Below are positions 41,979 through 50,169 of a stretch of 64,000 nucleotides of DNA, piece after piece. This DNA is from Lachnospiraceae bacterium (GTDB lineage: Bacteria > Bacillota > Clostridia > Lachnospirales > Lachnospiraceae), in assembly GCA_024699325.1 (NCBI GenBank), contig JAILPS010000009.1, positions 1-64,000 of the forward strand. Direction: 5' to 3'. Positions within the stretch are counted from its first letter, which is position 1; each line of letters begins with the position of its first letter. The notes under the pieces were generated by a model that was given only the letters and a program-made list of their open reading frames with translations, ran no database searches and was not told the DNA's origin. The position numbers and the translations under genes were made by a program.

Positions 41979-42008
41979 ATTATAATGGATAGGATATCTG
42001 TTTGTAAA
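41979..42008 (-). promoter_or_regulatory. Promoter of the serine hydrolase gene
   Basis: Minus strand: -35 TTTACA (42008-42003), 18-base spacer, -10 TATAAT (41984-41979). The 332-base gap 41950-42281 also holds two operators and the divergent solute-binding-protein promoter. Confidence 0.6.
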
Positions 42009-42104
42009 GTGACAGAACTGTGAAAAATATATGGGATTTTTACGTTTTTTGAATTAAACATATAGGGAAAGTTTAGACAATATTTAGTCCTTAAATAGTA
42101 AACT

Positions 42105-42128
42105 TAAACGTTTATGTAAATGCTTACA
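42105..42128. promoter_or_regulatory. LacI-type operator with adjacent palindrome
   Basis: TGTAAATGCTTACA (42115-42128) matches the locus 14-mer. It directly abuts a 10-base perfect palindrome TAAACGTTTA (42105-42114). The pair lies about 90 bases upstream of the solute-binding-protein promoter, spaced from the second site at 42235 by 120 bases, which would allow looping by a LacI-type dimer pair. Confidence 0.6.
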
Positions 42129-42194
42129 AAGGTTCTTTCATCAAAATTAGTACTAAATTCGACTATTTTATGTTGAAAAATAATCATTTTATGG

Positions 42195-42223
42195 TTGATT
42201 TTCACAAAAAAAGATGGTATTAT
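42195..42223 (+). promoter_or_regulatory. Promoter of the importer operon
   Basis: -35 TTGATT (42195-42200), 17-base spacer, -10 TATTAT (42218-42223); an overlapping TATAAT (42221-42226) would give a 20-base spacer. Confidence 0.55.
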
Positions 42224-42234
42224 AATTTCAGATG

Positions 42235-42248
42235 TGAAAGTGCTTACA
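42235..42248. promoter_or_regulatory. LacI-type operator at the importer promoter
   Basis: TGAAAGTGCTTACA, within GTGAAAGTGCTTACAC (42234-42249), located at the expected transcription start of the solute-binding-protein gene. Confidence 0.66.
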
Positions 42249-42281
42249 CGGAACATTATTAAAAACCTTGGAGGGAGTAAA

Positions 42282-43868
42282 ATGAAAAAAAGAGTTTTAC
42301 CATTGTTACTGTCAGCAACTATGGCAGCAGGTCTCTTCGCCGGATGTGATAAGGGCGGAGACACAAACACAACAACAACAGCAGCTGGCAACAGCGGAAC
42401 ACAGGCAAGCAACACAGCAACAGAGGTTACAGCTCCAGAGAGCTTAACCATCATGGTTGATGGTACACTTGTTGCAACAACAGAGGAAGGTCAGGCCGAA
42501 TTCATTGCTAAGCTTCAGGAGCTTACAGGAATTAAGACAATCAAGATCGTGCAGCCTGATCACTCATCTTACTATGATAACGTATCACAGGTTATGGCTT
42601 CTAACGACAGACCTGACGTTATCCTTCTCAACTCTACATACTTACAGTCTTATGCAGGCGAGGGTATTCTTTGGGATATGACAGATGCTTATGCAAGCTC
42701 AGATCTTAAGACTCGTCACGATGCTAAGAACTCTGGAGTATACGTAGACTCAGTTCGTATGGACGGCAAGCTTTACGGTATGCCAATGCAGCGTGGTGGC
42801 GGTTGCGTTACCTACGTTCGTCAGTCTTGGTTGGACGCTTGTGGTCTCAAGGCAGAGGATATCACAAACTATGCAGCATACATCGATATGCTTACACAGT
42901 TCAAGAACAAGGGACTTAGCACAGTTGACGATTATGTAATCGGTGCTGCAGGATTTATCGGTTCTGAGGCTCCTTACATCAACTACTGGCCAGAGTTCTA
43001 TCAGGATGCATATCCTACATTCGTTCAGCAGGCAGACGGAACATGGGTTGACGGTTTCGAGTTAGATTCTATGAAGGCTGCTATGCAGAGATTAGCAGAC
43101 GGTGTTAAGAATGGTCTCATCGACATTCAGTCACTTGACCAGAAGACATCAGATGCTCGTACAAAGATGGCTTCAGGTGAGTACGGTGTATTCACATACT
43201 GGGCTAACCACTGGGCAGCAAACCTTGAGAACAACATCGCTAAGGCTCTTCCAGACGAGGACAACACTCTTGTAGCTCTTGAGCCAATCGACGAGGTTGG
43301 TACATACATCAACCGTCTTGCTAACGTATGGTGTATCGTAGACGACGGCAACAACGACAGCTCTCGTGAGCAGGCTATCTTCAAGTATTTCATCGAGACC
43401 ATGCAGGACGGCGATAAGGTTCAGTTCTTATGGACATACGGTGTAGAGGATGTTCACTACTCTTACAAGGCAGGCACAGTTCTTGCAGGTACAGAGAAGG
43501 AGAAGACATACGAGGATGGCACATTCCACTGGTTAGAGATGAAGTCAGACAACACTAAGCTCTACAGCAAGATGCACATCACAGCTGTTGACGCTCTTGT
43601 TACTCTGAAGAACGATCCTAACGCACTCGCTGAGTCAGCTGTTAAGGCTTCTCAGTTGTTCACAGCTAACTGCCGTAACGAGGCTATGATCCCAAGTACA
43701 GATGCTTATGCAGAGTACAATGGTTCTCTCATCACAATCAAGAACGAGATCATCGCTAAGGTTGCTACAGGTGAGTGGACAGTTGATCAGGGTTATGAGT
43801 ACTACAAGGAGCAGAAGGGTGATCAGATGTCTAAGATGATCGTTGACTCTTTAAACGCTCTTAACTAA
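42282..43868 (+). CDS. ABC transporter solute-binding lipoprotein (LplA-like)
   Basis: 528 residues from the ATG at 42282, just after TTGGAGGGAG; longer upstream frames lack a ribosome site. Lipoprotein signal with lipobox FAGC (Cys22), then a Thr/Asn/Ala-rich linker and a large two-lobe binding domain (TIMVDGTLVATTEEGQAEF onward). Size and permease partners match the LplA/YtcQ group of oligosaccharide binders of Bacillota. The locus suggests (unsaturated or methylated) galacturonate or rhamnogalacturonan oligomers as ligand. Strong promoter with operator and a following terminator suggest excess over the permeases. Confidence 0.9.
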   Translation: MKKRVLPLLLSATMAAGLFAGCDKGGDTNTTTTAAGNSGTQASNTATEVTAPESLTIMVDGTLVATTEEGQAEFIAKLQELTGIKTIKIVQPDHSSYYDNVSQVMASNDRPDVILLNSTYLQSYAGEGILWDMTDAYASSDLKTRHDAKNSGVYVDSVRMDGKLYGMPMQRGGGCVTYVRQSWLDACGLKAEDITNYAAYIDMLTQFKNKGLSTVDDYVIGAAGFIGSEAPYINYWPEFYQDAYPTFVQQADGTWVDGFELDSMKAAMQRLADGVKNGLIDIQSLDQKTSDARTKMASGEYGVFTYWANHWAANLENNIAKALPDEDNTLVALEPIDEVGTYINRLANVWCIVDDGNNDSSREQAIFKYFIETMQDGDKVQFLWTYGVEDVHYSYKAGTVLAGTEKEKTYEDGTFHWLEMKSDNTKLYSKMHITAVDALVTLKNDPNALAESAVKASQLFTANCRNEAMIPSTDAYAEYNGSLITIKNEIIAKVATGEWTVDQGYEYYKEQKGDQMSKMIVDSLNALN

Positions 43869-43902
43869 TAACCAGACATAAATTACATTGATTTGTGATT
43901 AT

Positions 43903-43939
43903 TATCCCGGGAACTGCTCCCGCAGTCCCGGGATATTTT
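43903..43939 (+). terminator. Terminator/attenuator between binding protein and permeases
   Basis: TATCCCGGGA-A-CTGC (43903-43917) pairs with GCAGTCCCGGGATA (43922-43935), one bulged A, loop TCCC, then TTTT. Partial termination here would give more binding protein than permease, a usual arrangement in ABC importer operons. Confidence 0.8.
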
Positions 43940-43968
43940 CTATTAGATAGCTTCGGCTAATAGTTTTG

Positions 43969-44000
43969 GTATGTACTAAAGTGACGTTTAGTATGTACTA
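43969..44000. repeat. Twice-repeated palindromic decamer upstream of the permease genes
   Basis: GTATGTACTA occurs at 43969-43978 and 43991-44000, 22 bases apart (about two helical turns). Each is the main part of an imperfect palindrome (TRGTA-TG-TACTA). The same stretch can also fold as TACTAAA-GTGACG-TTTAGTA (43974-43993). Followed by A/T-rich TATATAAAAT, a possible -10 region. Could be an operator pair or an RNA structure. Confidence 0.45.
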
Positions 44001-44035
44001 GAACTATATAAAATATTTAAATGTGAGGAAGACGT

Positions 44036-45031
44036 ATGAGCAAGAACGTGGACGCGGCTCCAACCGCAACTGTGGCAGTTTCCACCACAACAAAATGGAA
44101 AAAAATCAAGACAAAGATGTGGAAGTACAGAGGTTTCTATCTCATGTTTCTTCCTGTATTTATCTTTGCGTTGTTTTTCTTCTATTTACCAATGATTGGT
44201 ATTCGTTATGCATTCTATGATTATAACGGTCTCAAGGAAGCAACCTTCGTAGGCATTAAGCACTTCAAGACAATGTTTACAGATCCTTTTAAATCAAAGG
44301 ATTTCTTTAATGCTGTATTAAACACAGTTGAGATTTCGGTTTTCAAGCTGTTACTCACAACAGGTTTTGCAGTTATTGTGTCTATCTTCTTAAATGAGAT
44401 GATCAACATTCATTTCAAGAAGGTTATCCAGACTATTATTTATCTGCCTCACTTCCTGTCATGGGTTGTTACAGCTTCTCTGTTCTCTTTGATCCTGGCT
44501 CCTAACAGCCATGGTCTTATCAACACCTTCTTACTTAACATAGGTGTTATCAAGTCAGCAGATGAATATATCTACTTCTTAGGAAGTTCGGCATGGTGGA
44601 GACCTATCTACTTCTTAATCAACCTTTGGAAGGAGACAGGTTGGCAGACAGTTATCTTTATGGCAACACTTTCAGGTATCAACCCTGAGCTGTATGAGGC
44701 GGCATCAATCGATGGTGCGGGTCGTTTCCAGAAGATGAGATACCTGACATTCCCAGCCATAAGAAATACTATTCTTACAGTTATCATTCTGAATCTTGCT
44801 AAGATCATGAACCTCTTCGAGTCTGTTTGGGTGTTACAGAACAACGCAGTTATTCAGACCAGCCAGGTTCTTGAGACTTATATTTACAACCAGACATTCA
44901 ACTCTGGTAGAATTCCTAACTATGGTTACACGGCAGCAGTTGGTCTCTTCAAGTCACTTATCGGTATGGTATTAGTACTTGTATGTAACCACTGGTCTAA
45001 GAAGGTCCGTGAAGGCCGCGGTATCGTATAA
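44036..45031 (+). CDS. ABC transporter permease (LplB-like)
   Basis: 331 residues, about six membrane segments after a hydrophilic N-terminus of about 35 residues. The binding-protein-dependent transport signature EAA loop is EAASIDGAGRFQKMRYLTFPAI near 221-242, where the ATPase would dock. Matches the LplB/YtcP-partner permeases of oligosaccharide importers. GAGGAAG precedes the ATG. Paired with the permease 17 bases downstream. Confidence 0.93.
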   Translation: MSKNVDAAPTATVAVSTTTKWKKIKTKMWKYRGFYLMFLPVFIFALFFFYLPMIGIRYAFYDYNGLKEATFVGIKHFKTMFTDPFKSKDFFNAVLNTVEISVFKLLLTTGFAVIVSIFLNEMINIHFKKVIQTIIYLPHFLSWVVTASLFSLILAPNSHGLINTFLLNIGVIKSADEYIYFLGSSAWWRPIYFLINLWKETGWQTVIFMATLSGINPELYEAASIDGAGRFQKMRYLTFPAIRNTILTVIILNLAKIMNLFESVWVLQNNAVIQTSQVLETYIYNQTFNSGRIPNYGYTAAVGLFKSLIGMVLVLVCNHWSKKVREGRGIV

Positions 45032-45048
45032 GGAGGGAATGAATAGTT

Positions 45049-45918
45049 ATGGCTAATACAAACAAAGTTAAAGCTGTTAATCCAAATAACAGAATTAAAA
45101 CATTTAACGTAATAAATGCTATTATCTTCATAATCGTAGCATTTATTATCATAATTCCTATGTGGAAGATTTTGTCAGACTCTTTTGACCTTCGTACTTC
45201 TTATGGTATGAGACTCTGGCCGAAGCAGTTTGGTTTTGACGGATACATGGAGGTATTCGGTAAGGTTTCTCTTTACAGACCATTACTTGTATCTGTTCTC
45301 ACAACAGTTTGTGGTACAGCGCTTGCGCTTACACTTTCAACACTTGGCGCTTATGTGCTTATTCAGTGGGATATGCCTGGACGTAAGTTTTTTGCAAACT
45401 ACTTACTCTTCACCATGATCTTCAATGGTGGTATGATCCCTACATACTTAGTATTATCTAGCTTAGGTCTTGTTAATACACTTTGGGTAGTTATTCTCTT
45501 CCCGGCACTTAACGTATACAACCTGGTACTTATGAGAAACTTCTTCGAGGGTATTCCAGGATCAATGTATGAGTCAGCAGCGCTTGATGGATGTACACCA
45601 TTCCAGACATTCATCCGTATCGTGCTTCCGATGTCTAAGGCAGCTCTTGCTTCAATCGGTCTTATGTTTGCGGTTACCTACTGGAACGATTACACACATT
45701 ACAAGCTCTATATCAACGACTCACAGTTATACAACTTCCAGATGAAGCTTCGTGATATGGTTATGGGTTCAGATCTTCCTGTATCATCATCTCTTGCAAA
45801 CGAGAACACCATCAAGAACGCAGCTATCATCGTTGCAATTCTTCCTTTCATGATTGCATATCCTTTCCTTCAGAAGTATTTCGTAAAGGGTGTCAACATC
45901 GGAGCTGTTAAGGAGTAA
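45049..45918 (+). CDS. ABC transporter permease (LplC/YtcP-like)
   Basis: 289 residues, six membrane segments; EAA loop as ESAALDGCTPFQTFIRIVLPMSKAAL near 181-206 (Glu-Ser-Ala-Ala-x-Asp-Gly). Forms a heterodimeric channel with the preceding permease. Strong AAGGAGGG ribosome site. No ATP-binding protein gene follows; in Bacillus such importers borrow the shared ATPase MsmX, and the same is inferred here. Confidence 0.93.
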   Translation: MANTNKVKAVNPNNRIKTFNVINAIIFIIVAFIIIIPMWKILSDSFDLRTSYGMRLWPKQFGFDGYMEVFGKVSLYRPLLVSVLTTVCGTALALTLSTLGAYVLIQWDMPGRKFFANYLLFTMIFNGGMIPTYLVLSSLGLVNTLWVVILFPALNVYNLVLMRNFFEGIPGSMYESAALDGCTPFQTFIRIVLPMSKAALASIGLMFAVTYWNDYTHYKLYINDSQLYNFQMKLRDMVMGSDLPVSSSLANENTIKNAAIIVAILPFMIAYPFLQKYFVKGVNIGAVKE

Positions 45919-45948
45919 TATTTAACGATAATATTAATTATTAAACCG

Positions 45949-45976
45949 GGGGTTTGTCCGTAGGGCAAACCCCTTT
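45949..45976 (+). terminator. Hairpin between permease and acetylesterase genes, weak terminator
   Basis: GGGGTTTGTCC (45949-45959), loop GTA, GGGCAAACCCC (45963-45973), 11 pairs with one G-T, followed by only TTT. Probably a partial terminator or mRNA-stabilising structure protecting the importer transcript. Confidence 0.6.
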
Positions 45977-45993
45977 AGTTAAAGGAGTGAGTT

Positions 45994-46698
45994 ATGAGAA
46001 CTATTTTTTGGGCCGGCGATTCGACCGTGCAGTACAACAGTATTCTTACATATCCTCAGACAGGTATGGGACAGGTTATCAACCTCTACTTAAAGCCTGA
46101 GGTGAAGGTATTCAACACGGCGAAAAATGGCCGTTCAACCAAGAGTTATTTAGATGAGAAGCGTCACCTTCCAATCATTGAGAATATCAAAGAGGGCGAT
46201 ATCTTCTTAATCCAGTTTGGTCACAACGACGAAAAGATTGCAGACCCTGCAAGATATACTGAGCCTTACGGCGCTTATCAGGACAACCTTCGCTATATGA
46301 TTTCCATCGCAAGAGATGTCAATGCCTATCCTGTGCTTATCACACCTCTTGAGCGCAAGTCATACGCTGACGGCGTTCTTCAGCCCAGCCAGCACACAGA
46401 ATATGTAAATGCTATGAAGCAGGTGGCACAGGAGGAGAATGTTCCTCTTATCGACCTGTTCACCATGAGCCGTGAGAAGATCTTAGAGATTGGAGAGCAG
46501 AAGGCCTTCGAGCTCTATATGGAGATTCCTGTGGGCGTGTATCCGCATTTCCCTAATGGTCTTCACGACAACACACATCTCAAGTATTTCGGAGCAGTTG
46601 TGTTTGCCGGAATGATTGCCAGGGGTCTTAAGGAACTCGGCGGAGCTTATGCAGATGTATTGGGCGAGTGGACAGAGGAAGAGGTTAAGTTAGTCTGA
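45994..46698 (+). CDS. SGNH-hydrolase, rhamnogalacturonan acetylesterase type (CE12)
   Basis: 234 residues, SGNH fold. Block I is FWAGDST (catalytic Ser10), block II is the AKNGRS region near 43-48, block III is FGHND near 74-78 and block V is HDNTHL near 189-194 (Asp and His). This pattern fits YesT/RhgT and other CE12 esterases, which remove acetyl groups from rhamnogalacturonan. No signal peptide, so it should deacetylate imported oligosaccharides. AAAGGAG precedes the ATG. Confidence 0.87.
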   Translation: MRTIFWAGDSTVQYNSILTYPQTGMGQVINLYLKPEVKVFNTAKNGRSTKSYLDEKRHLPIIENIKEGDIFLIQFGHNDEKIADPARYTEPYGAYQDNLRYMISIARDVNAYPVLITPLERKSYADGVLQPSQHTEYVNAMKQVAQEENVPLIDLFTMSREKILEIGEQKAFELYMEIPVGVYPHFPNGLHDNTHLKYFGAVVFAGMIARGLKELGGAYADVLGEWTEEEVKLV

Positions 46699-46726
46699 TA
46701 CATTTACATAATTAAGGAACTATGTT

Positions 46727-48094
46727 ATGGCTAAAGCGATTAAAGTAAATAAAGAGCTTATACTGTCGGGCAATATGTATAAGGCCATAATGTCCATTGC
46801 CGTGCCGGTAATGATCAACAGTTTTCTGCAGACTATGTATAATCTGACAGATACCTACTGGTTGGGCAAGCTTGGAACTGACGAGCTGGCGGCCATCAAC
46901 CTGGTAACTCCCATGCAGAATATCGTGCTGAACTTCGGCTCAGGTATCACTGTTGCGGGCTCGGTTTTGATTGCCCAGTATCTCGGGGCGAGGTTGGTGG
47001 AAGAGGCCAAGAAGATGGCCACACAGATATTTGCCTGCGCCATGATTTTTGCATTCTCATGCATGATAATCTTCGGTCTGTCGACCCCCTTCATTGTAAA
47101 GTGGCTTGGGGCGACGGGCGATGTATATGATTACGGAAAAACCTATCTACAGCTTGTCTTTCTGGACATGCCTTTTTTATTCTGTATCAATATCTATTCA
47201 TCCGTGCACCAGGCACAGGGCGATGCTTTCAGGCCCATGCTTCTGAATTTTAGCGGTATTGTTATTAACATGTTTCTTGATCCGCTTCTCATGGTGATTT
47301 TGGGATGGGGAGTCGCAGGTGCGGCTCTTGCCACAGTATTTTCAAAGGCGGTTCCGGCTGTTGTCGCATTTGTGCTTCTTAAGGATAGCAGGAGGGAGAT
47401 TCATCTTGACCTTAAACACCTAAAGTTTGAGAGGGATAAGATGAGGGCCATAGTAACGGTCGGCCTTCCCACAGCGCTTGGAAGCAGCTTTATGCAGGTA
47501 GGTTTTCTTCTTATGACCAGAAACTGTCTGACCTATGGCAATGCAGCTATGGCGGCTTACGGAATAGGCAACAAGATTAACGGATTGATTTCCCTCCCCG
47601 CCAACGGCATGGGCTCCGCGGTTTCCACAATTGTGGCGCAAAATGTTGGAGCTAAACAATATGACAGGGCAGAGAAGAGCTATAGGCTGTCATGCCGCAT
47701 GATTGTGGTTTTCTTGGCGATTGGCGGTTATATTTTGTCGAGAAGGCCCATATGTGAGGCTCTTGCCGGGATATTTTCAGACGAGACAGAAGTTATAATG
47801 ATGGCGGCCGATTATCTAAGCATATTGGCGCTGTTTACATTTACGAACGGTGTTCAGACCACAACCATGGGACTGTTTCAGGGAAGCGGTCACACGGAGG
47901 TCACCATGGCCATGGATGTCATAAGACTCTGGGTGTTCAGATTCGCCACTCTCTATGTGTGCGAGGAGATATTGAAGCTTGGCGTCAACAGCATCTGGTG
48001 GTCAGTTGTAGTAAGTAATGCTTTATCTCCAATGCTTCTCTATATCATATATAGGACGGGCTATTGGAAGAGAAAGAGGGGTAAAAGTGATTAA
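46727..48094 (+). CDS. MATE family efflux transporter
   Basis: 455 residues, about twelve membrane segments, MatE domains in both halves. Conserved stretches: AIMSIAVPVMINSFLQTMYNLTDTYWLGKLG near 19-49 and the matching GLPTALGSSFMQVGFLL near 247-263. MATE proteins export organic cations or other small molecules using sodium or proton gradients. It is unexpected inside a pectin operon: its stop overlaps the GH28 start by 8 bases, so the two are translationally coupled. The substrate is unknown. Confidence 0.92.
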   Translation: MAKAIKVNKELILSGNMYKAIMSIAVPVMINSFLQTMYNLTDTYWLGKLGTDELAAINLVTPMQNIVLNFGSGITVAGSVLIAQYLGARLVEEAKKMATQIFACAMIFAFSCMIIFGLSTPFIVKWLGATGDVYDYGKTYLQLVFLDMPFLFCINIYSSVHQAQGDAFRPMLLNFSGIVINMFLDPLLMVILGWGVAGAALATVFSKAVPAVVAFVLLKDSRREIHLDLKHLKFERDKMRAIVTVGLPTALGSSFMQVGFLLMTRNCLTYGNAAMAAYGIGNKINGLISLPANGMGSAVSTIVAQNVGAKQYDRAEKSYRLSCRMIVVFLAIGGYILSRRPICEALAGIFSDETEVIMMAADYLSILALFTFTNGVQTTTMGLFQGSGHTEVTMAMDVIRLWVFRFATLYVCEEILKLGVNSIWWSVVVSNALSPMLLYIIYRTGYWKRKRGKSD

Positions 48095-50087
48095 TAATTT
48101 TGATGACTGGTGTGCTAATTTGCCGGATAGAATGAATTATGAGACCAACGAAAACAAGAAGGCAGGCTATGTGGAGCTGACCAGGGAGATTAAGTATTTT
48201 CACAGCTATGTCATGGAATATTATGACATAACTGAGGCGGCCAGGTTTATGAAGGCGTGCGTAACTGCGCTTGACTACACCAGCCCCGAGATCTATGAGA
48301 CCTACAGAGCTTTGTGGGATGCGGTTAAGACTGTAGTCAAGACTGCGCTTAAGCTTGATCTTAGAAATGTAAGCGATGAGACCAGAGATGATATATGTTT
48401 TACAGTAAGACGTGCCTGTGAGCTCAGGATATTAAGGGATGACAAGTATCTGCCCTGTGTTGAAAGTATAGAAAACAGAAGCTTTTGTTGTTTGGAAGAA
48501 GATTCTGTTGATACTTTGGAGGAGGGCGATAATAAGCTTATAAGCCCTCTGTTAATCACGGGGAGAAGCGTAACATTTGCCATAAATGACGGCGGAAGAT
48601 ACTATGTCACGGCTAAATACGACATTTACCTTAACGATTCTAAGGTTTTAGAGACTGAGAAGGTTATAAACAGCTTATATGAGCTGATGCCTGACACGGA
48701 CTATGTGGTAAAGGTGTGTGTTAACGGGCAGGTGGCAGGAAGTTGCGCTTTTAGGACCAAGAAGGAGCGCCTGACTATTAATGTCAGGCACTTAGGAGCG
48801 AAGGGCGACGGCGTAAGCGATGACACACATTTCATTCAGGCTGCAATCCTCGCGTGTCCTGAGGGAGGTCGCGTGCTCATTCCTTCAGGTGTATACAGGA
48901 TTACGCAAATCTTCCTAAAGAGCCATATAAGCATTGAACTTTGCGAGGGCGCAGAGCTTAGAGCGTTTACAGAGCGTGAGAAGTTTGTCTACTTCCCGCC
49001 TTTTGCAGAGTACACGGACGAGACAGACGAGATGTATCTTGGAACATGGGAGGGCAATCCACTTCCTATGTTTGCAGGAATCGTCAGCGGAATAGAGGTT
49101 TGCGACGTTACAATCTACGGCAGGGGCACGCTTAATGGCAACGCCACCAAGCAGGACTGGTGGCTTAATCCGAAGGTTATGAGAACCGCCTTCAGGCCTA
49201 GACTCTTCTTCCTAAACGGCTGTAAGAATGTCTATGTACAGGGCATCAAATTCTGCAATTCTCCTTCGTGGACCATTCATCCGTTCTTCAGCGATGATCT
49301 GGGCTTCTATGATATCGTGGAGGAAAACCCTGCAGACAGTCCAAATACGGACGGCTTAGACCCTGAATCCTGCAAAAATGTTGATATTGTGGGCGTCAGA
49401 TTCACCCTGGGAGACGACTGCATAGCGGTTAAGTCCGGCAAGATATTCATGGGAAGAAAGTTTAAGAAACCCTCTGAGAATATTCATATATACCAGTGCC
49501 TTATGGAGAACGGCCACGGCGCAGTTACCATAGGAAGCGAGATGTCAGGCGGCGTTAAGAACCTGACAGTCGAGGACTGTATCTTCAGGCGCACGGACAG
49601 AGGCCTTAGAATTAAGACCAGAAGAGGCAGAGGCGAGGATGCAGTGGTTGAGAATATCACATTTAAGAATCTTGACATGGATAATGTCATGACACCGTTT
49701 GTGGCAAACAGCTTCTACTTCTGTGACCCGGACGGCAAGACCGACTTCGTGCAGAGCAGGGAGAGTAAGCCTGTTGACGAGGGAACGCCTCACATCAAGA
49801 GCCTGAATTTTATAAATATCAAGGCCACCAACTGCCATGTTGCGGGGGCATATCTTGAGGGACTTCCGGAGAAGAAGATTGATGAGGTCAGAATGGAAAA
49901 CATTGACATAAGCTTCTCAGATAATCCTAAGAGGGACGTTCCTGCCATGTCATCAGGAGTAGAGGCCTGCTCACTTAAGGGAATATATGTAAACAATGTT
50001 AAGCGAATGATTCTGAAGAATGTGAAGATATCCGGTCAGAGCGGCGAGCCTGTAATTCTTGGCAGTGTTGATGAAGTGATTAGATAA
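48087..50087 (+). CDS. GH28 polygalacturonase-like enzyme with N-terminal helical and FnIII-like domains
   Basis: 666 residues from a GTG at 48087, with GAGGGG five bases upstream; an ATG at 48018 in frame lies deep in the MATE gene. Three parts: an uncharacterised, mostly helical domain (about 1-145), an FnIII-like beta domain (about 150-225, PDTDYVVKVCVNG), and a GH28 beta-helix (about 230-666). GH28 catalytic motifs are intact: N420-T-D422, D443-D444, G476-H477-G478 and R508-I-K510. It hydrolyses galacturonan (exo- or endo-mode not decidable). No signal peptide; cytoplasmic action on imported oligomers is inferred. Confidence 0.9.
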   Translation: MINNFDDWCANLPDRMNYETNENKKAGYVELTREIKYFHSYVMEYYDITEAARFMKACVTALDYTSPEIYETYRALWDAVKTVVKTALKLDLRNVSDETRDDICFTVRRACELRILRDDKYLPCVESIENRSFCCLEEDSVDTLEEGDNKLISPLLITGRSVTFAINDGGRYYVTAKYDIYLNDSKVLETEKVINSLYELMPDTDYVVKVCVNGQVAGSCAFRTKKERLTINVRHLGAKGDGVSDDTHFIQAAILACPEGGRVLIPSGVYRITQIFLKSHISIELCEGAELRAFTEREKFVYFPPFAEYTDETDEMYLGTWEGNPLPMFAGIVSGIEVCDVTIYGRGTLNGNATKQDWWLNPKVMRTAFRPRLFFLNGCKNVYVQGIKFCNSPSWTIHPFFSDDLGFYDIVEENPADSPNTDGLDPESCKNVDIVGVRFTLGDDCIAVKSGKIFMGRKFKKPSENIHIYQCLMENGHGAVTIGSEMSGGVKNLTVEDCIFRRTDRGLRIKTRRGRGEDAVVENITFKNLDMDNVMTPFVANSFYFCDPDGKTDFVQSRESKPVDEGTPHIKSLNFINIKATNCHVAGAYLEGLPEKKIDEVRMENIDISFSDNPKRDVPAMSSGVEACSLKGIYVNNVKRMILKNVKISGQSGEPVILGSVDEVIR

Positions 50088-50108
50088 ATTTTATACAACT
50101 ATTATTGC

Positions 50109-50138
50109 CTGACATGAAATATTGTGATAAGGTATAGT
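50109..50138 (+). promoter_or_regulatory. Possible promoter of the YesL-like gene
   Basis: CTGACA (50109-50114), 18-base spacer, TATAGT (50133-50138). Weak, but in the right place in the 82-base gap. Confidence 0.4.
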
Positions 50139-50169
50139 GGTTAATGATTAATCAATTCAAGGAGTTGAC

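Noticed and set aside
48018-48086. ATG at 48018 as start of the GH28 gene
   Set aside because: It would overlap the MATE gene by 77 bases with no ribosome site; the GTG at 48087 has GAGGGG at the right distance.
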